Assembly (NCBI RefSeq): GCF_023822005.2
Contig: NZ_CP098806.1
Span: 5,020,501-5,084,500 of the forward strand
Origin: Dyadobacter fanqingshengii
Lineage (GTDB): Bacteria; Bacteroidota; Bacteroidia; Cytophagales; Spirosomataceae
Direction of reading: 5' to 3'
DNA length: 64,000 nucleotides
Shown here: positions 35,577 through 43,594 of the stretch, one piece after another
How positions within the stretch are numbered: position 1 is the stretch's first letter
Layout of the letters: the number at the start of each line of letters is the position of its first letter
Made by a program: the position numbers and the translations under genes
Notes under the pieces: generated by a model
What the model was told of the DNA's origin: nothing
Database searches by the model: none
What the model saw: only the letters and a program-made list of their open reading frames with translations

Positions 35577-36167
35577 ATGGGTCGACTTTTATCACTTTTT
35601 AGTAACGAGGCACAGCTCATCAAAGCGCTCAGGAAAGAAGATCCGAAGGCTCAGCGACAGTTGTACGATAAATACAGCGCTCGCATGCTGGCTTTATGCT
35701 TTCGTTATATCTGTGATGATATGGCCGCGGAGGATGTAATGGTTGAAGGATTTATCAGAGTGTTTTCCAAAATTGAGCAGTTTAACGAGGAAGGCAGTTT
35801 TGAAGGATGGATTCGCAGGATTATGGTGAATGAGGCGCTGGGATATTTGAGAAAACAAAAACGAATCCTGGAAGACACATTATCCGACGAAGCAAACAAC
35901 ATTCCGGATTACGCGCATGCTGATCAAAACCTGGAAACGCAGGAACTGCTGGATCTGATTGAGACACTGCCAACCGGATATCGAACGGTTTTTAATTTGT
36001 ATGCCATTGAGGGTTATCCGCATATTGAAATTGCGCAAATGCTTGGCATAGCGGAAAGTACATCGAAATCACAATTGCACAGAGCGCGCGCCATGCTGCA
36101 AAAAATGGTGGCTGATTGGGAAAATGATTTTAAAAAAAAAGTGGAATATGAAAAAGCATCCAGTTGA
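35577..36167 (+). CDS. RNA polymerase ECF sigma factor
   Basis: Sigma-70 family protein of the extracytoplasmic-function type, 196 residues. Region 2 runs from LYDKYSARMLALCFRYICDDMAAEDVMVEGFIRVFSKI to GWIRRIMVNEALGYLRK; region 4 is LPTGYRTVFNLYAIEGYPHIEIAQMLGIAESTSKSQLHRARAML. The linker between them is short, with no sigma-3. The next gene begins inside its last codons (20-bp overlap) and encodes a membrane protein likely to be its anti-sigma. The regulon cannot be read from this window. Confidence 0.92.
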   Translation: MGRLLSLFSNEAQLIKALRKEDPKAQRQLYDKYSARMLALCFRYICDDMAAEDVMVEGFIRVFSKIEQFNEEGSFEGWIRRIMVNEALGYLRKQKRILEDTLSDEANNIPDYAHADQNLETQELLDLIETLPTGYRTVFNLYAIEGYPHIEIAQMLGIAESTSKSQLHRARAMLQKMVADWENDFKKKVEYEKASS

Positions 36168-36948
36168 TGATCTTTTCAAACGCAGGCTGTCGGAGCTGGA
36201 AAAAAAGCCTTCTGCCGCTGCCTGGGAGAAAATTCAGACAAGAACTAAAAAAGAGCGCCGGCTGGCGGGTTGGGTTTGGTATGCCGCAGCGAGTGTTGTT
36301 ATCACGCTGGTTGCCGGCTATATAGTCTGGAATAGCGAGCGCTCCCATATTGAAACAATTGGTAAGGAAAAGAAACTTGCAGTTGTTTCTAAGCCGACAA
36401 AAGCTACAACGGATCAAAAATCAAAAACTGCTCAGGATGTGCCGGTTGAGGTTAACGAGGTTCCGGTTCGTTCCGCTGAGCTTGCGGCTAATGAGAATAA
36501 GAAGCAATTAAACAATTCAAATAGTGCTAAGTCGAAAGCCAGGGCGCAGATCAACGTTGAGGGGCACGTTCAAAACATTGAACCTCAAAACCTGGCGACA
36601 ACTAATGTCGGGGTAAATGAGGAGCCTATGGCCGAGTTGCCAACTGTTGAGAAAATAATGCCAAAATCAGAAGAAGTTCCTTCGGCGAAAATTACGCCAA
36701 CGCCGGTTGAACCGATCAGGGTTGTTGTAGTGGCAGTGGAAACAAATGATCAGGATCAGCCTAAATCTTCCAAATTTTCAAAAGTGTTTCGTCAGCTGAA
36801 AAATGCGAGAGCGGGTGAGCGCGTGGATTGGGAAGAAGTGGGTTTTAATCCAAAAAGCCTGGTTGCGAAAGTAGACGACCGCTTGCGCAACGGAGAAGAA
36901 AAGGTGTCGGAAAAATATCATAACCTCAAAGAGAAGACAAAACTTTAA
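36148..36948 (+). CDS. Probable membrane anti-sigma factor (single-pass)
   Basis: A 266-residue protein with a cytoplasmic N-terminus (about 1-45: DDLFKRRLSELEKKPSAAAWEKIQTRTKK), one transmembrane helix (about 49-66), and a long low-complexity periplasmic part rich in Lys, Glu, Val and Pro. The opening block resembles the N-termini found beside ECF sigma factors in Cytophagales. No zinc-binding HxxxCxxC motif is seen. The function is inferred from the overlap with the sigma gene; ATG 36148 is chosen over 36124, which lies deeper in that gene. Confidence 0.68.
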   Translation: MKKHPVDDLFKRRLSELEKKPSAAAWEKIQTRTKKERRLAGWVWYAAASVVITLVAGYIVWNSERSHIETIGKEKKLAVVSKPTKATTDQKSKTAQDVPVEVNEVPVRSAELAANENKKQLNNSNSAKSKARAQINVEGHVQNIEPQNLATTNVGVNEEPMAELPTVEKIMPKSEEVPSAKITPTPVEPIRVVVVAVETNDQDQPKSSKFSKVFRQLKNARAGERVDWEEVGFNPKSLVAKVDDRLRNGEEKVSEKYHNLKEKTKL

Positions 36949-36958
36949 AACCACAGCC

Positions 36959-38059
36959 ATGAAACTGAAATTATATATAGCCGGCATTTTCCTCTTTTTT
37001 GCAATGAAAATTAATGCCGGAGATTTGCGCAACGTTCATTCGGGATACGCGTCTGAAAAAGATTCAATCATTGTGACATTTGGAAATAGGACCCGGCTGA
37101 TTATCTACGGCGAAAATCGGAAGGAACTGGATAAGATTATGCAGTATGATCTGAACACATTGTTGAAAGACCTGAAAATCAAGCTGGACAGTTCCAGTTC
37201 GGACACCACATATCTTAGGGAGGAAATTAATGGGACAAAATATTTGAAGGACAAATCAAATGATGAAGATTACGTACGGATCGGACTTCGCGGCATCCAC
37301 ATAAAGGACGGAGACACGGAGGTGACCATCAATGCGAAAGGCGTCGAGGTTAATGATGACGGAGACACTGTTACCACAGACTCAAATTACCGGCGCACCG
37401 GGAAGCGTTTTTACAGATCAGGCGGCGGATCTAGCCCGCGGAAAGGTTTCAACATTGCATTAGGCTTGAATACCTATGGAACAAACGAAGCCACACAAGG
37501 CTATAATAAAGAAGATTACGACCTGAAACCGTTCGGTTCACGGTATTTAAGCCTCGGCTACATTGCCAGTACAACCATTGTCAAAGGTAAAAATGCCAGG
37601 TTGCATCTTGATTTCGGGGTTGATTTCTCCTGGTACAATCTAATGTTCGACGGAAATAATACGATTGAAAAAGATTCTCTCAAAGTTGATTTTACACCGG
37701 TCACGGATGAGGACGGGAATGTAGTCAACATGAAAAAGACCAAGCTGGTTGTCCCTTATGTGAATCTTTCCCTAATGCCTACGCTTAGTTTCTCACGGTC
37801 ATTTATATCATACATTAGTGCCGGAGTCTACGGAGGTTATCGTTTGGGCAGCTATACCAAACTAAGGCGCGAGGGAAGTAAGGATGTAGACCACGTTCGT
37901 CAAAATTTCTACATAGAGGATTTGCGCTATGGTTTTGCAGCAGAGCTAGGCATCCGAAATTTTCCTGATTTTTTCGTCAGCTACGATTTCAATAATCTAT
38001 ATGAAGCAGGCAAAGGGCCATCGGTGAGGATGCTCAGCTTCGGGGTGCGATTATTTTGA
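36959..38059 (+). CDS. Outer-membrane beta-barrel protein, function unknown
   Basis: The 366-residue product has a signal peptide (LYIAGIFLFFAMKINA) and no recognised enzyme motif. Residues about 30-130 are a soluble N-terminal part with Asp/Ser-rich segments; from 155 on, alternating strands (FNIALGLNTYG, RYLSLGYIASTTIV, ARLHLDFGVDFSWYNLMF, YISAGVYGGYRLG) end in MLSFGVRLF, the terminal aromatic residue of outer-membrane barrels. It directly follows the sigma/anti-sigma pair, so it may be under that sigma factor's control (inference). Confidence 0.75.
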   Translation: MKLKLYIAGIFLFFAMKINAGDLRNVHSGYASEKDSIIVTFGNRTRLIIYGENRKELDKIMQYDLNTLLKDLKIKLDSSSSDTTYLREEINGTKYLKDKSNDEDYVRIGLRGIHIKDGDTEVTINAKGVEVNDDGDTVTTDSNYRRTGKRFYRSGGGSSPRKGFNIALGLNTYGTNEATQGYNKEDYDLKPFGSRYLSLGYIASTTIVKGKNARLHLDFGVDFSWYNLMFDGNNTIEKDSLKVDFTPVTDEDGNVVNMKKTKLVVPYVNLSLMPTLSFSRSFISYISAGVYGGYRLGSYTKLRREGSKDVDHVRQNFYIEDLRYGFAAELGIRNFPDFFVSYDFNNLYEAGKGPSVRMLSFGVRLF

Positions 38060-38078
38060 AAATGCTAAAAAGTGTGCG

Positions 38079-38121
38079 ATAGCGGCCTGAAACAATGTAT
38101 TTTGTTTGGGCCGCTATTTTT
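38079..38121 (+). terminator. Terminator after the sigma/anti-sigma/barrel operon
   Basis: ATAGCGGCC (38079-38087) pairs perfectly with GGCCGCTAT (38109-38117); an inner AAACAA/TTGTTT stem closes the loop; a T-rich tract follows. Confidence 0.88.
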
Positions 38122-38143
38122 ATTTATTTTTTTTTGAAAACAA

Positions 38144-38174
38144 TTTGAGAATTTAATAAAAGAGCTTAATTTTG
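38144..38174 (+). promoter_or_regulatory. Promoter of the tRNA-tuf transcript (TTTG-N19-TAATTTTG)
   Basis: TTTG at 38144-38147, a 19-bp spacer and TAATTTTG at 38167-38174 are a full match to the Bacteroidota consensus. It lies 53 bp before tRNA-Tyr and probably drives tRNA-Tyr, tRNA-Gly, tRNA-Thr and perhaps tuf. Confidence 0.78.
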
Positions 38175-38227
38175 CGACTCCAAAAAGTGAGACAAGCGGT
38201 TTTCACGGTTGTGTTGAAATGTTGATT

Positions 38228-38310
38228 GGGGGTGTACCAGAGCGGCCAAATGGGGCAGACTGTAAATCTGCTGGTGTATGCCTACGGTGGTTCGAATCCA
38301 TCCGCCCCCA
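38228..38310 (+). tRNA. tRNA-Tyr (GTA)
   Basis: Acceptor GGGGGTG pairs with CGCCCCC (38303-38309, one G-U). Anticodon loop CTGTAAA gives GTA; the long variable arm is as expected of tRNA-Tyr. T-arm GGTGG-TTCGAAT-CCATC. No CCA is encoded. Confidence 0.95.
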
Positions 38311-38368
38311 CAGTTTGTGCCATAATGAGCTTCTGAAATTACCAGTTTCAGGAGAGGCAAAAACAAAT

Positions 38369-38441
38369 GCGGAAGTAGCTCAGCTGGTAGAGCGATAGCC
38401 TTCCAAGCTATAGGTCGCGAGTTCGAACCTCGTCTTCCGCT
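38369..38441 (+). tRNA. tRNA-Gly (TCC)
   Basis: Acceptor GCGGAAG pairs with CTTCCGC, anticodon stem ATAGC/GCTAT encloses loop CTTCCAA with anticodon TCC; T-arm GCGAG-TTCGAAC-CTCGT. No CCA is encoded. Confidence 0.96.
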
Positions 38442-38561
38442 CATTTAAAACACCATCGAAGCGATTAGCGAAAACATTCAATTGAAACTTTTTCGCTAAT
38501 CGCTTTTTGGTGTTAACTGATAGAAATGTTAAACGTAACATTTTAAATGTATTGGAATTTT

Positions 38562-38633
<72 letters not shown>

Positions 38634-38634
38634 C

Positions 38635-38720
38635 GGAAGATGAGACTTTGAGTAAAGCACTTTCTTGGTAAGAAAGAGGCCAGGGGCGGCCGCCGCGCGG
38701 TTCAAATCCCCTCAAAAGCT
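38635..38720 (+). pseudogene. Degenerate tandem copy of tRNA-Thr with a 14-nt GC-rich insert
   Basis: The segment aligns end to end with the tRNA-Thr just upstream. The anticodon arm is intact (CTTTC-TTGGTAA-GAAAG, anticodon GGT), and the 3' half ends in the same TTCAAATCCCCTCAAAAGCT. The 5' acceptor strand (GGAAGAT) no longer pairs with CAAAAGC and the D-stem is lost. In the T-arm, between GGGG and TTCAAAT, 14 extra bases (CGGCCGCCGCGCGG, 38687-38700) create a GCGGCCGC palindrome at 38686-38693. It should not be functional. Confidence 0.85.
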
Positions 38721-38846
38721 CGGAAAAGATTTTGATCCTTGTATTTAGTTAAATTGATTTTGGAGTGCTTGGCTAGTGTAAGCTAAACAGGATCAATCAT
38801 TAGTGTTTAATAAATTGTAACTTTTAATTTTAAGCGTACTTAAGTC

Positions 38847-40034
38847 ATGGCAAAAGAGACGTTTGACCGCTCGAAACCCCACGTAAATATTGGTACTATC
38901 GGGCACGTTGACCACGGTAAAACTACCCTTACCGCTGCTATCACAACTGTGTTGGCAAAGAAGGGTTTAGCAGTACTTCGCGATTTCTCATCAATTGATA
39001 ATGCTCCTGAAGAGAAAGAGCGTGGTATCACGATTAACACATCCCACGTTGAGTATTCGACAGCAAACCGTCACTATGCTCACGTTGACTGTCCAGGTCA
39101 CGCGGATTATGTAAAGAACATGGTAACTGGTGCTGCCCAGATGGACGGCGCTATCATCGTAGTTGCTGCTACTGATGGACCAATGCCACAAACACGTGAG
39201 CACATTCTTTTGGCTCGCCAGGTTGGTGTTCCTCAGCTTGTTGTGTTCATGAATAAAGTGGATATGGTTGATGATCCAGAACTTCTTGAACTTGTTGAAA
39301 TGGAAATCCGTGAGCTTTTGAGCTTCTACGATTACGATGGAGACAACATCCCAGTTATCCAAGGTTCTGCTTTGGGTGGTTTGAATGGAGAAGAAAAATG
39401 GGTTAAAACGATCGAAGAATTGATGGACGCTGTTGACAGCTACATTCCAATTCCTCCACGTATGACTGACCTTCCTTTCCTTATGCCTGTTGAAGACGTA
39501 TTCTCGATCACTGGTCGTGGTACTGTTGCAACTGGTCGTATTGAAAGAGGTGTAATCAACTCAGGTGAAGCAGTTGATATCCTTGGAATGGGTGCAGAAG
39601 GTCTTAAATCAGTAGTAACTGGTGTTGAGATGTTCCGTAAGATCCTTGACCGTGGAGAAGCTGGTGACAACGTAGGACTTTTGCTTCGTGGTATCAACAA
39701 AGAAGATATCCGTCGTGGAATGGTAATCTGCAAGCCAGGTTCAGTTAAGCCTCATGCTGCTTTCAAAGGCGAGGTTTATGTACTTTCGAAAGAAGAAGGT
39801 GGACGTCACACTCCATTCTTTAACAAATACCGTCCTCAGTTTTACTTCCGTACCACGGACGTAACAGGTGAAATTTCTCTTCCAGCTGGTGTAGAAATGG
39901 TTATGCCTGGTGATAACATCACAATTGATGTGAAATTGATCAACAAGATTGCTATGGAAAAAGGTCTTCGTTTCGCGATTCGTGAAGGTGGACGTACCGT
40001 AGGTGCTGGTCAGGTAACTGAAATTCTTGACTAA
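38847..40034 (+). CDS. tuf: Translation elongation factor Tu
   Basis: GTPase that brings aminoacyl-tRNA to the ribosome. G1 [14 protein letters not shown] at residues 18-31, G2 region with [13 protein letters not shown]3 [12 protein letters not shown], and G4 NKVD are all present, then beta-barrel domains 2 and 3 with the ending [18 protein letters not shown]. Length 395. Upstream of the ATG, the leader 38721-38846 has an 8-bp inverted repeat, TTGATCCT (38732-38739) with AGGATCAA (38789-38796). Codon use is highly biased, as expected. Confidence 0.98.
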   Translation: MAKETFDRSKPHVNIGTIGHVDHGKTTLTAAITTVLAKKGLAVLRDFSSIDNAPEEKERGITINTSHVEYSTANRHYAHVDCPGHADYVKNMVTGAAQMDGAIIVVAATDGPMPQTREHILLARQVGVPQLVVFMNKVDMVDDPELLELVEMEIRELLSFYDYDGDNIPVIQGSALGGLNGEEKWVKTIEELMDAVDSYIPIPPRMTDLPFLMPVEDVFSITGRGTVATGRIERGVINSGEAVDILGMGAEGLKSVVTGVEMFRKILDRGEAGDNVGLLLRGINKEDIRRGMVICKPGSVKPHAAFKGEVYVLSKEEGGRHTPFFNKYRPQFYFRTTDVTGEISLPAGVEMVMPGDNITIDVKLINKIAMEKGLRFAIREGGRTVGAGQVTEILD

Positions 40035-40050
40035 TCAAGATTGTAATACT

Positions 40051-40090
40051 AAAACAAGTGCATTTCCTATGAGATGCACTTGTTTTTTAT
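40051..40090 (+). terminator. Terminator of tuf
   Basis: AAAACAAGTGCAT (40051-40063) pairs perfectly with ATGCACTTGTTTT (40074-40086), 13 bp around a 10-nt loop, with extra T bases after. Its right arm overlaps the -33 box of the next promoter. Confidence 0.9.
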
Positions 40091-40108
40091 AATTAAATCG
40101 TATCTTTG
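40080..40108 (+). promoter_or_regulatory. Promoter of tRNA-Trp-secE-nusG-rpl operon
   Basis: TTG at 40080-40082, an 18-bp spacer and TATCTTTG at 40101-40108 fit the Bacteroidota pattern. The -33 box lies in the tuf terminator stem; transcription would begin about 40115, some 22 nt before tRNA-Trp. Confidence 0.68.
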
Positions 40109-40136
40109 CAGCCCGAAAGTACGGGTCGTTAGATAA

Positions 40137-40207
40137 ACGGGTGTAGTTCAAGGGTAGAATAGCGGTCTCCAAAACCGTTGATGGGAGTTCGAATCTCTCC
40201 ACCCGTG
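40137..40207 (+). tRNA. tRNA-Trp (CCA)
   Basis: Acceptor ACGGGTG pairs with CACCCGT, anticodon loop CTCCAAA gives CCA, T-arm GGGAG-TTCGAAT-CTCTC. No 3' CCA is encoded. The tRNA-Trp directly upstream of secE is a common arrangement in Bacteroidota. Confidence 0.96.
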
Positions 40208-40223
40208 CATAATAAAAGGACAA

Positions 40224-40415
40224 ATGGAAAAATTTACTTCTTTTTTGAAAGCTTCCTGGGAAGAAATCACAGAACATGTGACATGGCCTCCTTTTAACGA
40301 GCTTCAGGCCAATACAACATTGGTACTTGTTGGTTCCCTTATTTTCGCCTTTGTAGTAGGCGTAATGGATTTTGTCTTTGAAAATGCACTGAATCTGTTT
40401 TATCAGTCTTTTTAA
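40224..40415 (+). CDS. secE: Preprotein translocase subunit SecE
   Basis: Small membrane subunit of the SecYEG channel, 63 residues. The amphipathic FTSFLKASWEEITEHVTWPPFNELQANT is the SecE hallmark before a single transmembrane helix (about 31-52). Between tRNA-Trp (16 bp upstream) and nusG (36 bp downstream), the usual secE place. Confidence 0.93.
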   Translation: MEKFTSFLKASWEEITEHVTWPPFNELQANTTLVLVGSLIFAFVVGVMDFVFENALNLFYQSF

Positions 40416-40451
40416 GGCTATTTTTATTATAGTGGCAACCCCCGGAATGGT

Positions 40452-41006
40452 ATGAGTAGTCTAAATTGGTTTGTATTGAGAGCAGTGTCTGGACAAGAGA
40501 AAAAAATCAAGTCCTACATTGAAAATGAAATAACACGGCAGAAACTTAATGAATTCGTTCCGCAGATTCTGATACCTTCTGAGAAGATATATGAAATGCG
40601 TAACGGAAAGAAACGTGTTAGGGAAAAAAACTTTTTTCCTGGATACATAATCATTTCGGCTGATTTATCTAAAGGAGAAGTTCTTCACATAATTACCAGT
40701 ATTCCTGGTGTTATAGGCTTCCTCGGAAATGCAGAAGGTAATTCAAAAGTTCCTGTGCCACTTCGTCAATCTGAGATCAACAGGATCTTAGGTAAGGTAG
40801 ACGAGGCTGAGCAGCACGAAGAAGCACCAAGCATGTCGTTTATCAGAGGGGAAACGGTCAAAGTCGTTGACGGTCCTTTCAGCGGCTTTATCGGAGTGGT
40901 TGAAGAAGTATTTGATGAGAAGAAAAAACTCAATGTAGTTGTAAAAATATTCGGGCGTAATACACCCGTGGAACTCAGTTACGCACAAGTCGAAAAGGAT
41001 AGTTGA
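40452..41006 (+). CDS. nusG: Transcription termination/antitermination factor NusG
   Basis: Transcription elongation factor that binds RNA polymerase and links it to ribosomes or Rho. The NGN domain (residues about 4-110) has [22 protein letters not shown] and [12 protein letters not shown]; the C-terminal KOW domain is [38 protein letters not shown]. Length 184 is usual. It is in the canonical secE-nusG-rplK order, with 76 bp to rplK showing no special element. Confidence 0.96.
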   Translation: MSSLNWFVLRAVSGQEKKIKSYIENEITRQKLNEFVPQILIPSEKIYEMRNGKKRVREKNFFPGYIIISADLSKGEVLHIITSIPGVIGFLGNAEGNSKVPVPLRQSEINRILGKVDEAEQHEEAPSMSFIRGETVKVVDGPFSGFIGVVEEVFDEKKKLNVVVKIFGRNTPVELSYAQVEKDS

Positions 41007-41082
41007 AAGCATAATGGGCAGGGTAAGCTTCCACTTGCATATAAGCCGTTAAGCGATCAATGAACCGAAAATTACAAAAACA

Positions 41083-41532
41083 ATGGCAAAAGAAATAGGT
41101 GGATACGTCAAACTACAGGTAAAAGGTGGCCAAGCCAATCCTTCACCTCCTATCGGTCCTGCATTGGGTTCGAAGGGTTTGAATATCATGGAGTTTTGCA
41201 AGCAATTCAATGGCCGTACCCAGGATAAAATGGGTGTGGTATTGCCGGTAGTTATTACTTACTATAAGGATAAGTCTTTTGACTTCGTCATTAAGACCCC
41301 CCCGGCCGCGATTCTGCTTCTGGAAGCATCAAAAGTAAAGACAGGTTCGGCTCAGCCAAACCGTTTGAAAGTAGGTTCGGTATCATGGGATCAGGTTCGT
41401 ACGATCGCTGAAACTAAGATGCCTGACTTAAACTGCTTTACAATTGATTCTGCTATGAAGATGATAGCGGGAACGGCTCGTAGTATGGGTATTACTGTTG
41501 CAGGCAAGGCCCCGTGGGAAGAAAACAACTGA
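41083..41532 (+). CDS. rplK: 50S ribosomal protein L11
   Basis: Ribosomal protein of the GTPase-associated centre, binds 23S rRNA beside L10. The N-terminal [34 protein letters not shown] and the C-terminal [28 protein letters not shown] are diagnostic. At 149 aa it is a little longer than the E. coli protein at the C-terminus. Ordinary operon position, 37 bp before rplA. Confidence 0.97.
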   Translation: MAKEIGGYVKLQVKGGQANPSPPIGPALGSKGLNIMEFCKQFNGRTQDKMGVVLPVVITYYKDKSFDFVIKTPPAAILLLEASKVKTGSAQPNRLKVGSVSWDQVRTIAETKMPDLNCFTIDSAMKMIAGTARSMGITVAGKAPWEENN

Positions 41533-41569
41533 GCGTAAAAATATTTATACGCTGAAAGAAACAAAGAAC

Positions 41570-42268
41570 ATGGGAAAATTAACCAAAAAGCAAAAAGAAG
41601 CTCTTTCGAAATTCGACGCAAATCAAGTTTACTCTCTTGAGCAAGCAGCGGACGTACTTAAGACGATTTCTTATACCAAATTTGATTCTTCCGTGGATAT
41701 CGATGTCCGTCTGGGCGTGGATCCACGTAAAGCTGATCAAATGGTACGTGGCGTGGTAACATTGCCACACGGAACCGGAAAAGAAGTTCGTGTATTGGTT
41801 TTGTGTACTCCCGATAAGGAGGCAGAAGCGAAAGAAGCAGGAGCGGATTATGTTGGCCTTGATGAGTATATCCAAAAGATTGAACAAGGTTGGACAGACA
41901 TCGACGTAATTATCACAATGCCGAGTGTGATGGCAAAAGTGGGACGGTTAGGTAAGGTTTTAGGTCCTCGCGGATTGATGCCAAACCCTAAATCAGGAAC
42001 GGTAACTCCGGACGTAGCGAAAGCTGTGAAGGAAGTAAAAGCAGGTAAGATTGATTTCAAAGTTGACAAAACAGGAATCATTCACGCAAGTGTTGGTAAA
42101 GTTTCTTTTGGAAACGAACAGCTTGTACAAAATGCTACGGAAGTTATCAATACTCTGGTTCGCCTTAAACCATCATCGGCAAAAGGAACTTACGTAAAAA
42201 GCATTCACTTGTCAAGTACGATGAGCCCGGGTGTTACTATTGATAAAAACACGATTCCAGGATTATAA
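41570..42268 (+). CDS. rplA: 50S ribosomal protein L1
   Basis: L1-stalk protein of 232 residues; in E. coli it also represses its own operon by binding mRNA. Motifs: [27 protein letters not shown] and [17 protein letters not shown] 41570 ([12 protein letters not shown]) is right; an upstream in-frame start at 41498 lies within rplK. It is followed by rplJ with a single intervening base after its stop. Confidence 0.97.
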   Translation: MGKLTKKQKEALSKFDANQVYSLEQAADVLKTISYTKFDSSVDIDVRLGVDPRKADQMVRGVVTLPHGTGKEVRVLVLCTPDKEAEAKEAGADYVGLDEYIQKIEQGWTDIDVIITMPSVMAKVGRLGKVLGPRGLMPNPKSGTVTPDVAKAVKEVKAGKIDFKVDKTGIIHASVGKVSFGNEQLVQNATEVINTLVRLKPSSAKGTYVKSIHLSSTMSPGVTIDKNTIPGL

Positions 42269-42269
42269 T

Positions 42270-42800
42270 ATGACACGGGAAGAGAAAGCAGTAATTATAG
42301 ACGAATTGAGTCAAAAATTCGCTAGCACCCCATACTTCTATATAACAAATGCAAGCGGCATGTCCGTAGGCGAAGTTAATACACTAAGAGGCCTTTGCTT
42401 CGAACGTGGCGTGGAGTATCGTGTTGTTAAGAATACATTGATAAGAAAAGCACTAGAAACATTAGATACGGATTATTCTTCTTTTGACGAAGTTTTAAAA
42501 GGAATGTCCGGAGTTATGTTTCACCCGGAGTCAGGTAAGGTTCCTGCACAATTGATTAAAGAATTCAAGAAGAAATCAGGTACCGACAAGCTTAAATTTA
42601 AAGGAGCTTCTGTTGATTCATCTGTTTTCGTTGGTGAAAGCCAGCTTGACGTTCTGATCGCTCTGAAATCAAAACAAGAAATGATTGGAGAGATTATCGG
42701 ATTGTTGCAATCACCTGCTAAAAATGTTATCGGCGCTCTTCAAAGCGGTGGAAACAAATTGGCTGGTATTTTGAAAACCTTGTCTGAGAAAGAAGACTAA
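42270..42800 (+). CDS. rplJ: 50S ribosomal protein L10
   Basis: Base of the L7/L12 stalk; the N-terminal domain binds 23S rRNA and the C-terminal helix binds L7/L12 dimers. Seen: TREEKAVIIDELSQKFASTPYFYITNASGMSVGEVNTLR and KNTLIRKALE, both standard. ATG 42270, one base after the rplA stop, is chosen over an in-frame start at 42231. The 86-bp gap to rplL contains a weak short dyad only. Confidence 0.96.
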   Translation: MTREEKAVIIDELSQKFASTPYFYITNASGMSVGEVNTLRGLCFERGVEYRVVKNTLIRKALETLDTDYSSFDEVLKGMSGVMFHPESGKVPAQLIKEFKKKSGTDKLKFKGASVDSSVFVGESQLDVLIALKSKQEMIGEIIGLLQSPAKNVIGALQSGGNKLAGILKTLSEKED

Positions 42801-42886
42801 ATATTAATAGCCAGGCTGAGCTCTCCGGGAAAAAAAATGGAGCTTTTAAAATCATCTTATTGTATAATCAAAAAATCTAAATAAAA

Positions 42887-43273
42887 ATGGCAGATTTGAA
42901 AGCTTTCGCAGAACAGCTTGTTAACCTTACGGTTAAAGAAGTGAACGAATTGGCTACAATTCTTAAGGACGAATACGGCATTGAGCCTGCAGCTGCTGGT
43001 GCAGTTATGGTAGCAGGTCCTGCTGCTGGCGGTGGTTCAGATGCTCCTGCAGCTGAGGAGAAAACATCTTTTGATGTAATCTTGAAAGCAGCCGGTCAAA
43101 GCAAACTTGCTGTTGTGAAATTGGTTAAAGACCTTACAGGTCTTGGCTTGAAAGAAGCAAAAGAACTTGTTGACGGTGCTCCAAAACCTGTTAAAGAAGG
43201 AGTTGCAAAAGACGAAGCTGAGGCTTTGAAAAAACAACTTGAAGAAGCTGGTGCAGAAGTTGAAGTGAAGTAA
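42887..43273 (+). CDS. rplL: 50S ribosomal protein L7/L12
   Basis: Acidic stalk protein that recruits translation factors. The N-terminal dimerisation helices ([28 protein letters not shown]), an Ala-rich hinge ([18 protein letters not shown]) and the C-terminal domain [48 protein letters not shown] are all present, 128 residues in total. It precedes a hairpin with T-run in the long gap before rpoB. Confidence 0.98.
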   Translation: MADLKAFAEQLVNLTVKEVNELATILKDEYGIEPAAAGAVMVAGPAAGGGSDAPAAEEKTSFDVILKAAGQSKLAVVKLVKDLTGLGLKEAKELVDGAPKPVKEGVAKDEAEALKKQLEEAGAEVEVK

Positions 43274-43311
43274 TTTGCTTTATACCAATAGCCTATAATT
43301 CGAAGGAATGA

Positions 43312-43336
43312 GGCCTGATTTACGTCAGGTCTTTTT
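43312..43336 (+). terminator. Terminator/attenuator between rplL and rpoB
   Basis: GGCCTGA (43312-43318) pairs with TCAGGTC (43325-43331, one G-U) around a 6-nt loop, followed by TTTTT. Partial termination at this point is known in E. coli; here the weak stem suggests leaky termination. Confidence 0.65.
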
Positions 43337-43455
43337 CCTATTTATGCATACACCAAACGAAAAACGAGTTTTTTACGTTTGAATTTAGATAGCCCAAATT
43401 TTTATCCGGATCTATCATTCTTCTTTTCAAATAATTTGCGCGAAACACTTCTTTA

Positions 43456-43568
43456 CTCGTAGGAAAGGAGAATAGGGGCAATTATTTATCTCTACGAGGC
43501 AAAAGATTAGGTTTAAAACTAATTATTACGATTGCGTTGCGTAAAGTTTTCTTCGGCGCATTAGTTTT
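43456..43568 (+). promoter_or_regulatory. Structured rpoB leader
   Basis: In the 321-bp spacer 43274-43594, which holds no gene, are three dyads: CTCGTAG (43456-43462) with CTACGAG (43492-43498); AAAACTAAT (43515-43523) with ATTAGTTTT (43560-43568); and inside the latter TTACG (43526-43530) with CGTAA (43540-43544). The last ends 26 nt before the rpoB start. No good promoter box was found. Confidence 0.45.
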
Positions 43569-43594
43569 TCTACTAACCAAAATCAGACATAGCC

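Noticed and set aside
36130..36417. Possible frameshift between sigma factor and next gene
   Set aside because: The 20-bp overlap is ordinary; both proteins are complete and have their own starts.
42801..42886. Hairpin in the rplJ-rplL gap as an attenuator
   Set aside because: Only a four-base stem with bulges can be drawn; too weak to claim.
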